Positions 24,963-35,000 of a stretch of DNA of 64,000 nt are shown piece after piece. A program made the position numbers and the translations under genes. Within the stretch, counting starts at the first letter, position 1, and each line of letters starts with the position of its first letter. The DNA comes from Rheum nobile (lineage: Eukaryota > Streptophyta > Magnoliopsida > Caryophyllales > Polygonaceae): the NCBI GenBank assembly GCA_027886185.1, contig WOAB01000142.1, positions 2,728,001-2,792,000 on the forward strand, given 5' to 3'. The notes beneath the pieces were generated by a model. The model ran no database searches. It was not told the origin of the DNA and was given only the letters and a program-made list of their open reading frames with translations.

Positions 24963-26035
24963 TAAGGAATTACTACACAAACTGAATGAGTCAGAGAACA
25001 AACAAGCCCAATCTCATGCAAGAACACACAGATCACCAAAACAAACACATCATTTCAGAGAACATTGACATGAAGGAGACATTAAACCAATGAATTAATA
25101 AGTTCAACATAATTAGTCTCAGTTGTCCCCAATCATCATTGATAATCTTCCAAAGTAAATTAACTACACCAGGAGCCTCATCAGTTACAAATAAACTGGT
25201 TGCTCAGTACAGTTAATTTAGCAACAATAACAAGGAAGAGTATCTCATTAAATACAACATCATCATTGACCCTTTTATTGTTATCAACCAAAGGACAGTA
25301 ACACATCATTTCAGAGAACATTGACATGAAGGAGACATTAACCCAATGAATTAATAAGTTCAACATAATTAGTCTCAGCTGTCCCAGATAGAAGTTCCCA
25401 TTCTAAGTTGTGCACGGGAATTATGGAAAATGTACAATCTGAAATGAGTCAGAGAACAAATAGGCCCAATCTGAACCAAAACATTCCATTCAATTTAAAC
25501 CATACAGATTGATCTAACAAAAGTTAATCAACGGTTGTGGTTTAATACAAGCCTAGCACATGGATTACCAAAACACTATAAGAACATTCATTCTCTAAAA
25601 TCTGGAGCATTACAAATTTTTGCAGTGTTAAGCATTCACTGCCATGGAAATCTAAGCTAAAAAAACACAAACACTAAAAAAACAGAAGAATTAAGGAATT
25701 ACTGCACAAACTAAATGAGTCAGAGAACAAACAGGCCCAATCTCATGCAAGAACACACAGCTCACCAAAACAAACACATCATTTCAGAGAACATTGACAT
25801 GAATGAGACATTAAATCAATGAATTAATAAGTTTAACATAATTAGTCTCAACTGTCCCCAATCATCATTGATAATCTTCCAAAGTAAATTAATTACACCA
25901 AGAGCCTCATCAGTTACAAATAAACTGGTTGCTCAGTACAGTTAATTTAGCAACAATAACAAGGAAGATTATCTAATTAAATACAGCATCATCATTGTCC
26001 TTTTTATTGTTATCAACCAAAGGACAGTAACACAT
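24963..26035 (+). repeat. nested duplications inside the mariner element
   Basis: The stretch from about 24963 to 25310 recurs at about 25689-26035 (ACTGAATGAGTCAGAGAACA... to CCAAAGGACAGTAACACATCAT). Between them, 25310-25378 is a second partial copy of 25050-25125, followed at 25382-25688 by a copy of the element's own left end (23030-23340). Copies are roughly 95% alike by eye. Junctions fall at short shared words (ACATCATTTCAGAGAACA and CTGTCCC). Confidence 0.8.
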
Positions 26036-26345
26036 CATACAGATAGAAGTTCATCAACCATTTCTAGAATAAACATCCAATCTACACTTCTGCATAGTTC
26101 ATCAACCAATCCACACAGATCACCAAAACAAACAAATCATGATCCATCATAATTTAGCAGATTCATAACAGATCACTAAAATCATCATTATTAAACAGAT
26201 TCAAGGGGACACAACATCAGAGAATAATAAAATCATCATACTTTAACAGATTCAAGGGGACATAGCATCACACAACACTAAAATCATCATATAATTATCC
26301 ATCATAACATAAGCAATTAAAACAGTTAAGAGATTCAAGGGGACT

Positions 26346-26621
26346 TAGCTACGCATCCTCTTCAGAATCACCAACAGGGAGTCCATCTCCCTCCGGGGAC
26401 TTAGAAGGAGGCTCTCCAGAATCCCCATCATCATTGAGAACATCAATTTCTTCCAATTTTCCATCCACAGTGGACTCTTCACTACGATGGGGGCTGTATG
26501 TGTGATTCCCTTTGCAATCACCCGGCCACTCGCAATAAGGATCTTCAGAGCAACAGTAGCTCCCTTCTTCTACCAATTTCGGCGAAGATTGAGAATCAGC
26601 AAAGACATCCTCGTCACTCAT
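26346..26621 (-). CDS. acidic ORF of unknown function inside the mariner element
   Basis: A minus-strand frame of 98 residues, 26349-26645; the second Met (MSDEDVFADS) at about 26619 is a plausible start. The protein is rich in Asp, Glu and Ser, with four Cys in the middle (YCCSEDPYCEW, GDCKGNH) and a C-terminal Ser/Pro/Asp-rich tail. I do not recognise it. It opposes the transposase gene, and its upstream region consists of the AGGGTT-containing tandem repeats, like a leader. It could be a captured host exon, a second gene of the element or a chance ORF. Confidence 0.3.
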
Positions 26622-26637
26622 CTTAAAAGAGCAACAA

Positions 26638-26840
26638 AAACCCAAATCAATTTTTTAGGGTTCTCAGAGAAGGGGACAAAGAGTAGATGGAGGTTGCACA
26701 CCCAAATCGGATTTTTAGGGTTCTCAGAGTCGATGGAGGCTATAAACCCAAATCTGGATTTTTTAGGGTTCTAAGAGAAGATGAAGGGACAAAGACCCAA
26801 CTCGGGTTTTTAGGGTTTACAGAGAAGATGGAGGGACATA
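26638..26840. repeat. tandem repeat of about 50-60 bp, four copies
   Basis: Four copies of a unit holding CCCAAATC, TTTTTAGGGTTCT and AGAGAAGATGGAGGGAC, with small length differences. They lie just upstream of the minus-strand acidic ORF. Related G-rich words (GAGAGTTGTGGAGGGTTAG, three copies) follow at 27120-27205. Confidence 0.65.
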
Positions 26841-27366
26841 CAACAATTACAGAACGTCAAGAGCAACAAATGTGACTTTTCCCCAGTTTTTTAGAAGATC
26901 AAACACCAGATTTCAAGCCCTAAAGATCGATGTAACCTAGATCTAGGGATTTTGGAGATGAATCCGGATCTGAAGAGACCAATCGAGAAGGGGACAAGAG
27001 AAATCTGAAGAGATCAACAGATTTTTGAAGAGATCAAGAGAGATGTTGAGAGATTACAAGAAGATTTCACGAGAGCGGTGGAGGATGAGAGGAGGATATA
27101 AGATCTGCAGAGAGTTTGGAGAGAGTTCGAGAGTTGTGGAGGGTTAGAGGAAAATGAGAGTTGTGGAGGGTTAGGGTAAAAATGAGAGCTGTGGAGGGTT
27201 AGAGGGAAAAAAGTGAATATATATGGGGAGGGTAGAGATGGTAAATATATAGGAGTAGAATATTATGGTAATTTGTACACTTCTATAAATGGAAAAAAAA
27301 TTGGGAAGAACTTAATGGGACACCCAAAATGGAAAATGAGAAGATCTCAATGGGACGGAGGGAGTA

Positions 27367-28164
27367 CTATTAATTAACTGTACCCTATGAAAGGCAATAA
27401 TCCCGATATTTATACAAATAGGAAATTATTTCTGGCTTGCCTTAATTATCTTATGGATTATTTGGACTGAATGATTCATAAACAAAGTGATGCTAAACAT
27501 CTAGCTTGTCAATGCTGCCCTCGCCGACGGCCTCCTTCCGTCCGCTTTCAAGGTGTGTTTTCCCGATCGGTCACTTCAGCCTTTGTCGTCTACTTCCCGG
27601 TGAGTCTCGAACTCTCTTGGTCAAAAGATAAGAAACTGGGCAATATCATAGAAAGCATAGAGTATCAAGCCCTAGCGCAGATTTAGACTGAACAATATCA
27701 TAAAAAGCATATAGTATCAACCTAACCCCAAAGCATAATAAAAATTGTGAAATTCCTGAAAAATCACAAAACGACCTATTCCAACACTTTCAAATTTGAA
27801 GGCAACGCCAAAAACAAACCAGGATTAGGTTTAATTAGAGATGTGTAATGCGTGATTAAGGAAATAGTACAATTAAATTTCTTATTTGTTGGTTTGCATG
27901 TTTTTTACTGCTGCATGCATGAAGTCTATATTGTGAAAAACAATTCTCTATTTGATTCATGTTTGTGAAGATGTAGTAAATCTATAAAATGTATATTTTA
28001 TGTGATTATTATTTTCGTAAACTATTATCAATTGTAATTTGTTTTGATGTCATTGTTGCTCCTTATAAACGTTTTTCACCAAACTTATATTTTGTTTAAA
28101 CTAAATTATACCACACGTAACGTATTTATTAATACATAAATTAAATTAATGTATCGATGGAACG
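27367..28164. other. spacer between mariner element and MITE
   Basis: Nothing recognised. The ORF at 27471-27686 has no motif. Confidence 0.4.
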
Positions 28165-28172
28165 GATGTTAC

Positions 28173-28437
28173 CAGGGCTGAGCATGGGCCTAAACCCGAC
28201 CCGAACTCGAAAAGCCCGAAACCCCAAAAAAATGGGACCGAAGACCGAACCGAATGTTCGGGTTCGGTTCGGGTTCGTGCCAAAACAGCATTCGTACATA
28301 AAAACACACTAAAAACCGAACCCAAAATCCTAATAAATTCATACCGAAACCCGAACCGAAATCATGTGGGTTCGGGTTCGGTTCGGGTTTTTTGGGTCGG
28401 GTTCGGGTTCGGTTTTCTCAGCCCGTGCTCAGCCCTA
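28173..28437. mobile_element. hAT-type MITE, 265 bp
   Basis: Ends CAGGGCTGAGCA and TGCTCAGCCCTA are inverted repeats (one terminal mismatch), flanked by a perfect 8-bp duplication, GATGTTAC (28165-28172 and 28438-28445). The interior is made of CCCGAACC/GGGTTCGG words, on one strand in the left half and the other strand in the right half. Its right duplication ends 4 bp before the MULE target duplication. Confidence 0.88.
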
Positions 28438-28502
28438 GATGTTACACTAATTTATATAGGCGAAAAAACCGAGCACACTTTTTTTTTTACTTCGCACTCC
28501 TC

Positions 28503-28845
28503 CTTGAGCGGCACATCTGGCCGCCCAGAAAACCCTTCCCAAAAACGGTTTGCCTCTGGGCGGCACTAGGTGTAGCCCAAGCAAACCGGATTTTTGATAA
28601 CCCGGTTTGGCCCTGGGCGGCACGTATTGCCGCCCATTTTTTTTTTGGGAGAACTCGGTTTAGGAATTTAGTTTATTTATTTTATAATAAAAAATTTTGG
28701 TTTTTTGGAAATCGGGTTAAACCTGGGCGGCACTTGGTGCCGCCTAGAGAACCCTCCAAAATTCAAACATGGGCGGCACATACTGCCGCCCAGACTTATC
28801 CCCCAAAAAAATCCCAGCTCGGCGGTATTTAGGGCCGCCGAGGGG
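28503..28845. repeat. left palindrome array of the MULE
   Basis: About six imperfect palindromes of the form (T)GGGCGGCAC-n-(G)TGCCGCCCA, for example at 28766-28792 and 28613-28636, spaced 40-100 bp apart. Each could form a GC-rich hairpin. Confidence 0.75.
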
Positions 28846-29154
28846 TCGTCTTCTCCGAGCAACGAAAAAACCAAATCCGAGAGAAAAAAAAAAGGATTCC
28901 GGCGAGTATTCCTTTGAAGACATATGGGCGGAGGTAGACTTGATGGACCATCAGATGGAGGCTGCGGGAGTTATCGGCGGCGACGATCCACTAGTGTCGA
29001 CGGCGGCGACGGCGGAATCGACGGCGGCGCTAAATTTCTGTTTTATTGGCAGCAGCGGCATGGGAGGCGACGCGGCGGAAGAGGGAGGTGAGGCGGGGGA
29101 GATGGGAGGCGACGCGGCGGAGGAGGTGGCGCCCATGACCGGGGAAAAAGGGGT

Positions 29155-29266
29155 TGGGCTGCACGTAGAGCCGCCCATGACCGGGGAAGCTGGGCTACAC
29201 GTGGAGCCGCCCATGATCGGGGAAGAAGAAGTGCTCTCTGGGCTGCACGACCTGCCGCCCAGGACC
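29155..29266. repeat. MULE palindromes inside the PMD coding exon
   Basis: Three copies of GGGCTGCACG..GCCGCCCA-type palindromes lie in frame and encode repeated GLHVEPPMTGE-like peptides. They are the same family as the terminal arrays. Confidence 0.7.
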
Positions 29267-30736
29267 GAGGAGGTTGCCGGCGACCATTTGGGCGAGGAGG
29301 GGGATATCGGGGCAGACAATGCCTTCTACGTGGCATGCGCGGTTGCGATGGAGGCGATGTTAGATTTGGGGGAAAATCCCGTTCGTCAAAAGCGGAAATA
29401 TGAACGGAGGCTTACTGAAAAGGTATGGTGTTTGTAATTTTTAATTTGTTAAATCTAATTTATTTAATTAAATTGTTACTGTAATTGTAGATTTGTAAAC
29501 TTAGTTTTTATTGTATTTAATCATTCTTAAAAAAGACTATAGGTAATAGGCTCAATTATACTGTGAAATAATATTAAATATATTATCGTAATGAAAAATT
29601 TAATATATTGATTTTGTTTGTAAGAAAACAATTTTCTATATATGTAACTAGGTTGTATTGGGAAAATGAATATAGTTATATTTCTTATGGAAAAATAGGA
29701 AGTATTGGGTAAGATCGCATGGTCGGATCGAGACAGTCGCCCTATTACTGCATCTGCTCGCAAGAGGAGGGTTGTCGGTGTATCGCAGGACACGAAGGTG
29801 CTGCTTAGTGAGGACGATAGTGAGGGCGATAGTGAGGATGATGTTGGTCCCGTCTGCTCAGATGAGGACGTGGTTATGGAGGACCCACCTCACGACGACT
29901 TTACTACCGGTCCTTCTACTATCCCTCAGGATCCGGAGTTGATTATCGACCCACCAGAGCAGCAGTCACATCAGGAGGATCCATCTCATGAGGACTCACC
30001 TCAGCAGCAGCCACCTCAGGAGGACTCACCTCAGCAGCAGCCATCTCCGACTGAGCCACATCAGCAGACTCCATCTCAGCATGCCCCACCTCCACCTAAG
30101 CCATCTCAGCAGGCCCCGTCACCGCCTGAGCCAGCCACGCAGGCCCCACCTCCGCCTGAGCCAGCTGAGCAGTTTCCTTCTTTGTTGAGGAACTTTGATA
30201 CGCACATTGCAGAGCTGATATGGAGGAAGGCGTCGTTGGACCCACTAGAGGACGATGTTAGGACTTTGAGGGTTCAGACACCCCCTATGCAGTTTGCATT
30301 TTGGAGGGATCGTATTCCCATAGGGGTCCCTGAGGAGGGTTCCTGATTTTGGATTGCGCAGCAGACGGGGTTGACCGATTTACTTGATTTGCAGTTCGGC
30401 AATGCTGATCACATCCTCATTTCATCGTTCGTTGAGAGATGACATCCAGAGACGAACACCTTCCACTTTCCCTGGGGCGAGATAGGTCCTACTCTACATG
30501 ACGTTCTGATGATTTTAGGGCTGTCGATCGAGGGATTTGAGGTGACGTCACCATGGACCGGTCAGGATAGCGAGCTGGCGGAGTGCGAGGCCTTGTTCGG
30601 CTATCTGTTTGGGATAGATCTGGAGTACAGCTTTGATGAGGATGATGCTGACATGGTCCGTGACCTTAGGAAGGGTTGGGTCAAGCAATTCCAGCTTGGG
30701 AGGCATGTGATGAGGATGATTGAGGAGGGTGCCTAC

Positions 30737-31981
30737 TGATACACACGATTATGTTGTGTGTATTGACGGAGTTTTGGCATGGTTTTAGTGTTGTTTTAGG
30801 ATTCTTTGGAGGTGATTTGGAGACTTGGCGAGGAGGTGCGGAAGTTGCGTTTTTGGAACCTTAGGAGCTGAGGAGCGAAGGATGAAGAAACAGATTTGCG
30901 GCGACCGTCGCGGAAGAAACGGCGACCACCGTTAATTGCCCTGGAGAGACCTTAGCTACGACCTGGAAACGGCGACCGCCGTTTAATTGCGGCGCCCGCC
31001 GCATTTACGGCGATCGCCGTGGGAGAAGCAACGGCCGCCGCCGACGGAAGCATCGCCGAGCCGATTGCCTTTTCGGATGTATTTTGTATTACTTTATTAG
31101 TTTTTATTATTATTTCTTTTTAGGATAATTTCATATTATTTTTTCTTTGGTATTTAAGGGTTGAGAAAACTTGTTTCTATTATCTCTCGGAACCCTAATT
31201 TCTTATTCTACGTATTCTCTTGCTATGAAGAACTAAGCCTCTCTTGCTTAGTCAGACATTGAAGCTTTTCGTGTGATTCAGTTGTGAGATTCTTATTCCT
31301 AATCTATTGCATGGTTTTTATCTCTTCTCTTGTTTGATTTCTTAAGATTGATATTGATAATTTCTAATCTGATCAACTAGGGTTTGTCGTTATTTATCTA
31401 TTGTTAGGTTTAGATTGTTACTGGTTGAGCATATCTATTCCATAGTAGCAACTGCATCGTGTTAGTAACTGGTTGTGCTAATCTTATGCAGAAGAGAATT
31501 GATTTACATTCTAGGGTAAAAACTGGTTGTTTTATTCTAGGATTGTATCTAACTATATTCCTATCCGTAAGACTGTTGTTAAACTGAATCTTTATAGTTT
31601 CAGGGTTGTTTAATTAGTTAGTTCTAATAGTATCTGGTTGTGCTATTAGTTATATCTGAAAAGGAATTGGAATTACCATTGCATGCGATTTTGAGTAGTA
31701 TCTATGATCAACTTGTCACTCGAATAGTGGATATTGTTTGACTGAGTGTTTTCCCAATAACTGATTTCATTACCTTTAATTGCTTTTTACCATTTGCATG
31801 CTTGGCTACTAAAACAAACCTACAAAACCCCCTTTGGTTGCTTTAAATTGACATACATATTGCATACTGCGATAGACTTTGTTTCCCTGCGGATTCGACC
31901 CTTACTTACCTAGGACTACGTTTTAGGGTTTGTTTGGATACTTTGCATAGTAGGAATTAGAACGGCAAACTCCTGTTATCA
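30737..31981 (+). repeat. 5' LTR of the Athila element
   Basis: TG...CA ends, 1245 bp, matched by 40772-42016. Five GC-rich palindromes lie at 30898-31050. Two of them differ from the 3' LTR copies at CpG sites (CGTCGC and CACCGT for CGCCGC and CGCCGT). Confidence 0.95.
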
Positions 31982-32057
31982 AATTGGCGCCGTTGCCGGG
32001 GAAAACAATTTCTATTTTTGTGTGATTTGTGTGCCAATTTTGGTGTGAACCTATCTT

Positions 32058-35000
32058 ATGGTTCATACCCGTGTTACTAATAATCTACCTCTTGAATTTG
32101 ATCCAGAGATCGAAAGAACGTTTCATCAAGCTCGCAGGGTTGCGCGTGCACTACTTCAGGAAACTGATACGATGGCCGATCGTGTTACTCTGGAATCTTT
32201 GACAGCTCCTAACTTGGAGCAACCAACCCGTGCTGTGCAATTCCCCGCCCTTGGTGATGGGGTTAAATTTGAGCTCAAGACAGGAGTAGTTCATTTACTC
32301 CCGAAATTCAGTGGAAACCCCCTTGAGGATCCTATTCAGCACTTGGATGAATTCCTTGAGGTATGCACCAGCATGAGACCGTCTGATATTACTGAAGATC
32401 AGATGAGGTTGAGAGTCTTTTCCTTTTCTCTGAAGGACTCAGCTAAAGACTGGTATCACTCTTTACCACCAGGGAGCATCACTACTTGGGTGAATTTGAA
32501 GAAGGTGTTTCTTGACAAATACTTTCCAGCGATCAAGTCCAATCAGCTTAAGAAGAAGATTTGCAACATAGAGCAACTTTCTAATGAGTCCCTCTATGAC
32601 TATTATGAGCGCTTCAAGAAGCTAGTGAAGAGCTGCCCCTACCATGGTTATGCCAATCATGATCTGATTTTATATCTGCATGGAGGACTCCGTGAAGATG
32701 ACCGTCGGATGGTAAACTCTTCATGTGGTGGAAATATTCTGAAGAGGACTTATGAAGAGGCCCTGGAGATATTTGCTACACTGGCTGATGACTCTAGACA
32801 ATACAGTGGGAGAGGCTCCCAAAGCCTGGTAGTTGCAAGCTCTCAAGCCAAGATTGATCAAGCAGATTTTGATGTGCTACGAGAGGAGGTGAGGCATCTG
32901 AAGCTGAAAGGTACACCTCAGCAGGCTAAGGCCTGTGAGATTTGTCATGACGACTTGCATCCTACTGACTCGTGTCCTACGTTGCAAGAGGAAGCGTATG
33001 CAGTCGGAGGATATCAACAGAGGCCCAGGCATGATCCCTACTCTAGTACATACAATCCTGGCTGGAGGGATCATCCTAACTTCAGATGGAGAGACCCAGA
33101 GCAAAACCAACAGCAGGGTAACCCTCCACAACCCAGGCCACCCTATGTGCCAAGACCTCAAGGGCAGAGCTCGAACTCTTCGCAGTCTGTGGATGATATG
33201 ATGAAAATGCTGATGCAAAGCAACATGAGTCTTAATGAGAATGTTGCTAAGCTGACCAAGAGCCACATGCAGTTCCAGGAAAGTACGCAAGCAAGCATTC
33301 AGAACCTGGAAAGACAATTTGGTCAAATATCTCAAGTGGTGAATAAACTGGACGCCAAGGACTCTGGTAAACTCCCATCTCAAACTGAGGTAAACCCGAA
33401 CATTCGAAATGTCAGTGCTGTGACTTTGAGAAGTGGGAAGAAGCTTGAGGAAGATGAGTCTGAGGGCAATGAGGAAGAAAGTGCAGATTTGGAACAGAAC
33501 GGCGACCACCGTGAAAGCGGCGACCGCCGCAAGACACACGGCGACCGCCGTAAAATGGAAGTTGCTCTCGACCTGGAGGAAAAAAATCACGGCGACCGCC
33601 GTAACAATTACGGCGACCGCCGTGACGGTGAATTTTCTCTCGGAAATCCGGAAGACATTCACGGCGATCGCCGCGAAACTTACGGCGACCGCCGCGAATC
33701 TGATATAGCTCTCGACCTGTCTGAGGAAAATCACGGTGACCGCCGTACTAATTGCGGCGCCCGCCGCCCCTCTGTCGTCGAAGCTGATGTTGAGAAAGAG
33801 TCTGGAACTCCGATTTTTCCTGAGTGGAAGCCTGTTGCACCATTCCCATCTGCTCTGAAGCGTACCAAGCCACTTGCGCAGAACAAGGACATGTTTAAGA
33901 TGTTCAGAAACGTAGAGGTCAACATTCCTCTCCTCAATTTGATCAAATCTGTCCCTCGCTATGCGAAGTTCTTGAAGCAGATGTGCACAACAAAGAGGAA
34001 CCAAGACAGAAATAGCAAGAAGAAGGTGAAGGTAAGCGAGCATGTCTCTGCTGTATTTCAGAAGCGCTTACCTAAGAAGTGTGGTGACCCAGGTATGTTC
34101 ACTATCCCTATCACTATTGAAGGCACCAAGTTCAATAAGGCTATGCTAGATTTAGGTGCTTCCATCAATGTTTTACCTTCATCTCTCTGTGAATCCTTGC
34201 GATTAGGACCTTTGCATGCAACCAACATTTCCATTCAATTAGCTGATAGATCTAGCGTGCGTCCAATAGGGATTGTAGAGGATGTCTTGGTTATGGTTGG
34301 TGATCTTACGTTTCCTGCTGATTTTTATGTGCTAAACATGGAACATGACAAGCATGCAGCCCCTATTCTGTTAGGGAGACCCTTCCTAAAAACCGCTAAT
34401 ACTAAGATCAATATGAGCACAGGTTCTCTAAATATGGAATTTGATGGCCAGATTATTAATTATAACATATATGAAGCCATGAAATATCCTGCTGATGATC
34501 ACTCTTTGTGTGCTATTGATGTGCTTGAACCTGTGGTGCAAGATGTTTTTGATGATGACCAATTAGATGATATGCAATCCATTATTGTTGATTCTAGTTT
34601 GGATTTTACTCTATCTGCTGACGTACATGAAGTTGTCAATGAGTTGGATGCTTACTATACGCTTCCTTCTGAGCTATCGGGTAAATCACCTTTACCACTA
34701 ACCCTACCTAGCGAGAAGCTTTTGCCCTCTATTGTGCAGGCACCAGTGGTTGAGTTAAAACAACTTCCTGACCACCTCAAGTATGTGTTCCTGGGAGACA
34801 AAGAAACTTTACCAGTGATCATCTCCAGCAAGCTCACCAAGGAACAAGAAGACAAGTTGGTGGTGGTTCTCAAGGAGTATAAGACGACAATTGGTTGGAC
34901 CATTGCTGACATAAAAGGAATCAGCCCCACCACATGCATGCACCGTATTCTGCTGGAAGGCGAGGAGAAGCCTTCACGACAACCCCAGAGGCGCCTGAAT

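Larger units (their letters stand above)
23023..27364 (+). mobile_element. plant mariner-like element (Tc1/mariner), 4.3 kb
   Basis: The left end CTCTCTCCGTCCC and the right end GGGACGGAGGGAG (complement CTCCCTCCGTCCC) are the classic plant mariner/Stowaway ends. TA flanks both (23021-23022 and 27365-27366). A plant-type mariner transposase lies in the left half on the + strand. The right half is occupied by duplicated copies of internal and terminal sequence, a minus-strand ORF and short tandem repeats, which make the element longer than its coding content needs. Confidence 0.85.

Noticed and set aside
29043..29336. Pro/Arg-rich minus-strand ORFs opposite PMD exon 1
   Set aside because: Shadows of a GC-rich coding exon in the other direction; low complexity and no motif.
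33498..33770. Regularly spaced palindromic repeats resembling a CRISPR array
   Set aside because: Spacers are themselves repeated and coding, the locus is inside a plant retrotransposon, and no cas genes exist.
32877..34043. 388-codon ORF on the minus strand over the Athila gag-protease region
   Set aside because: It lies opposite an intact gag-pol frame and has no start context or motif. Its openness follows from codon composition and from palindromes that read open on both strands.
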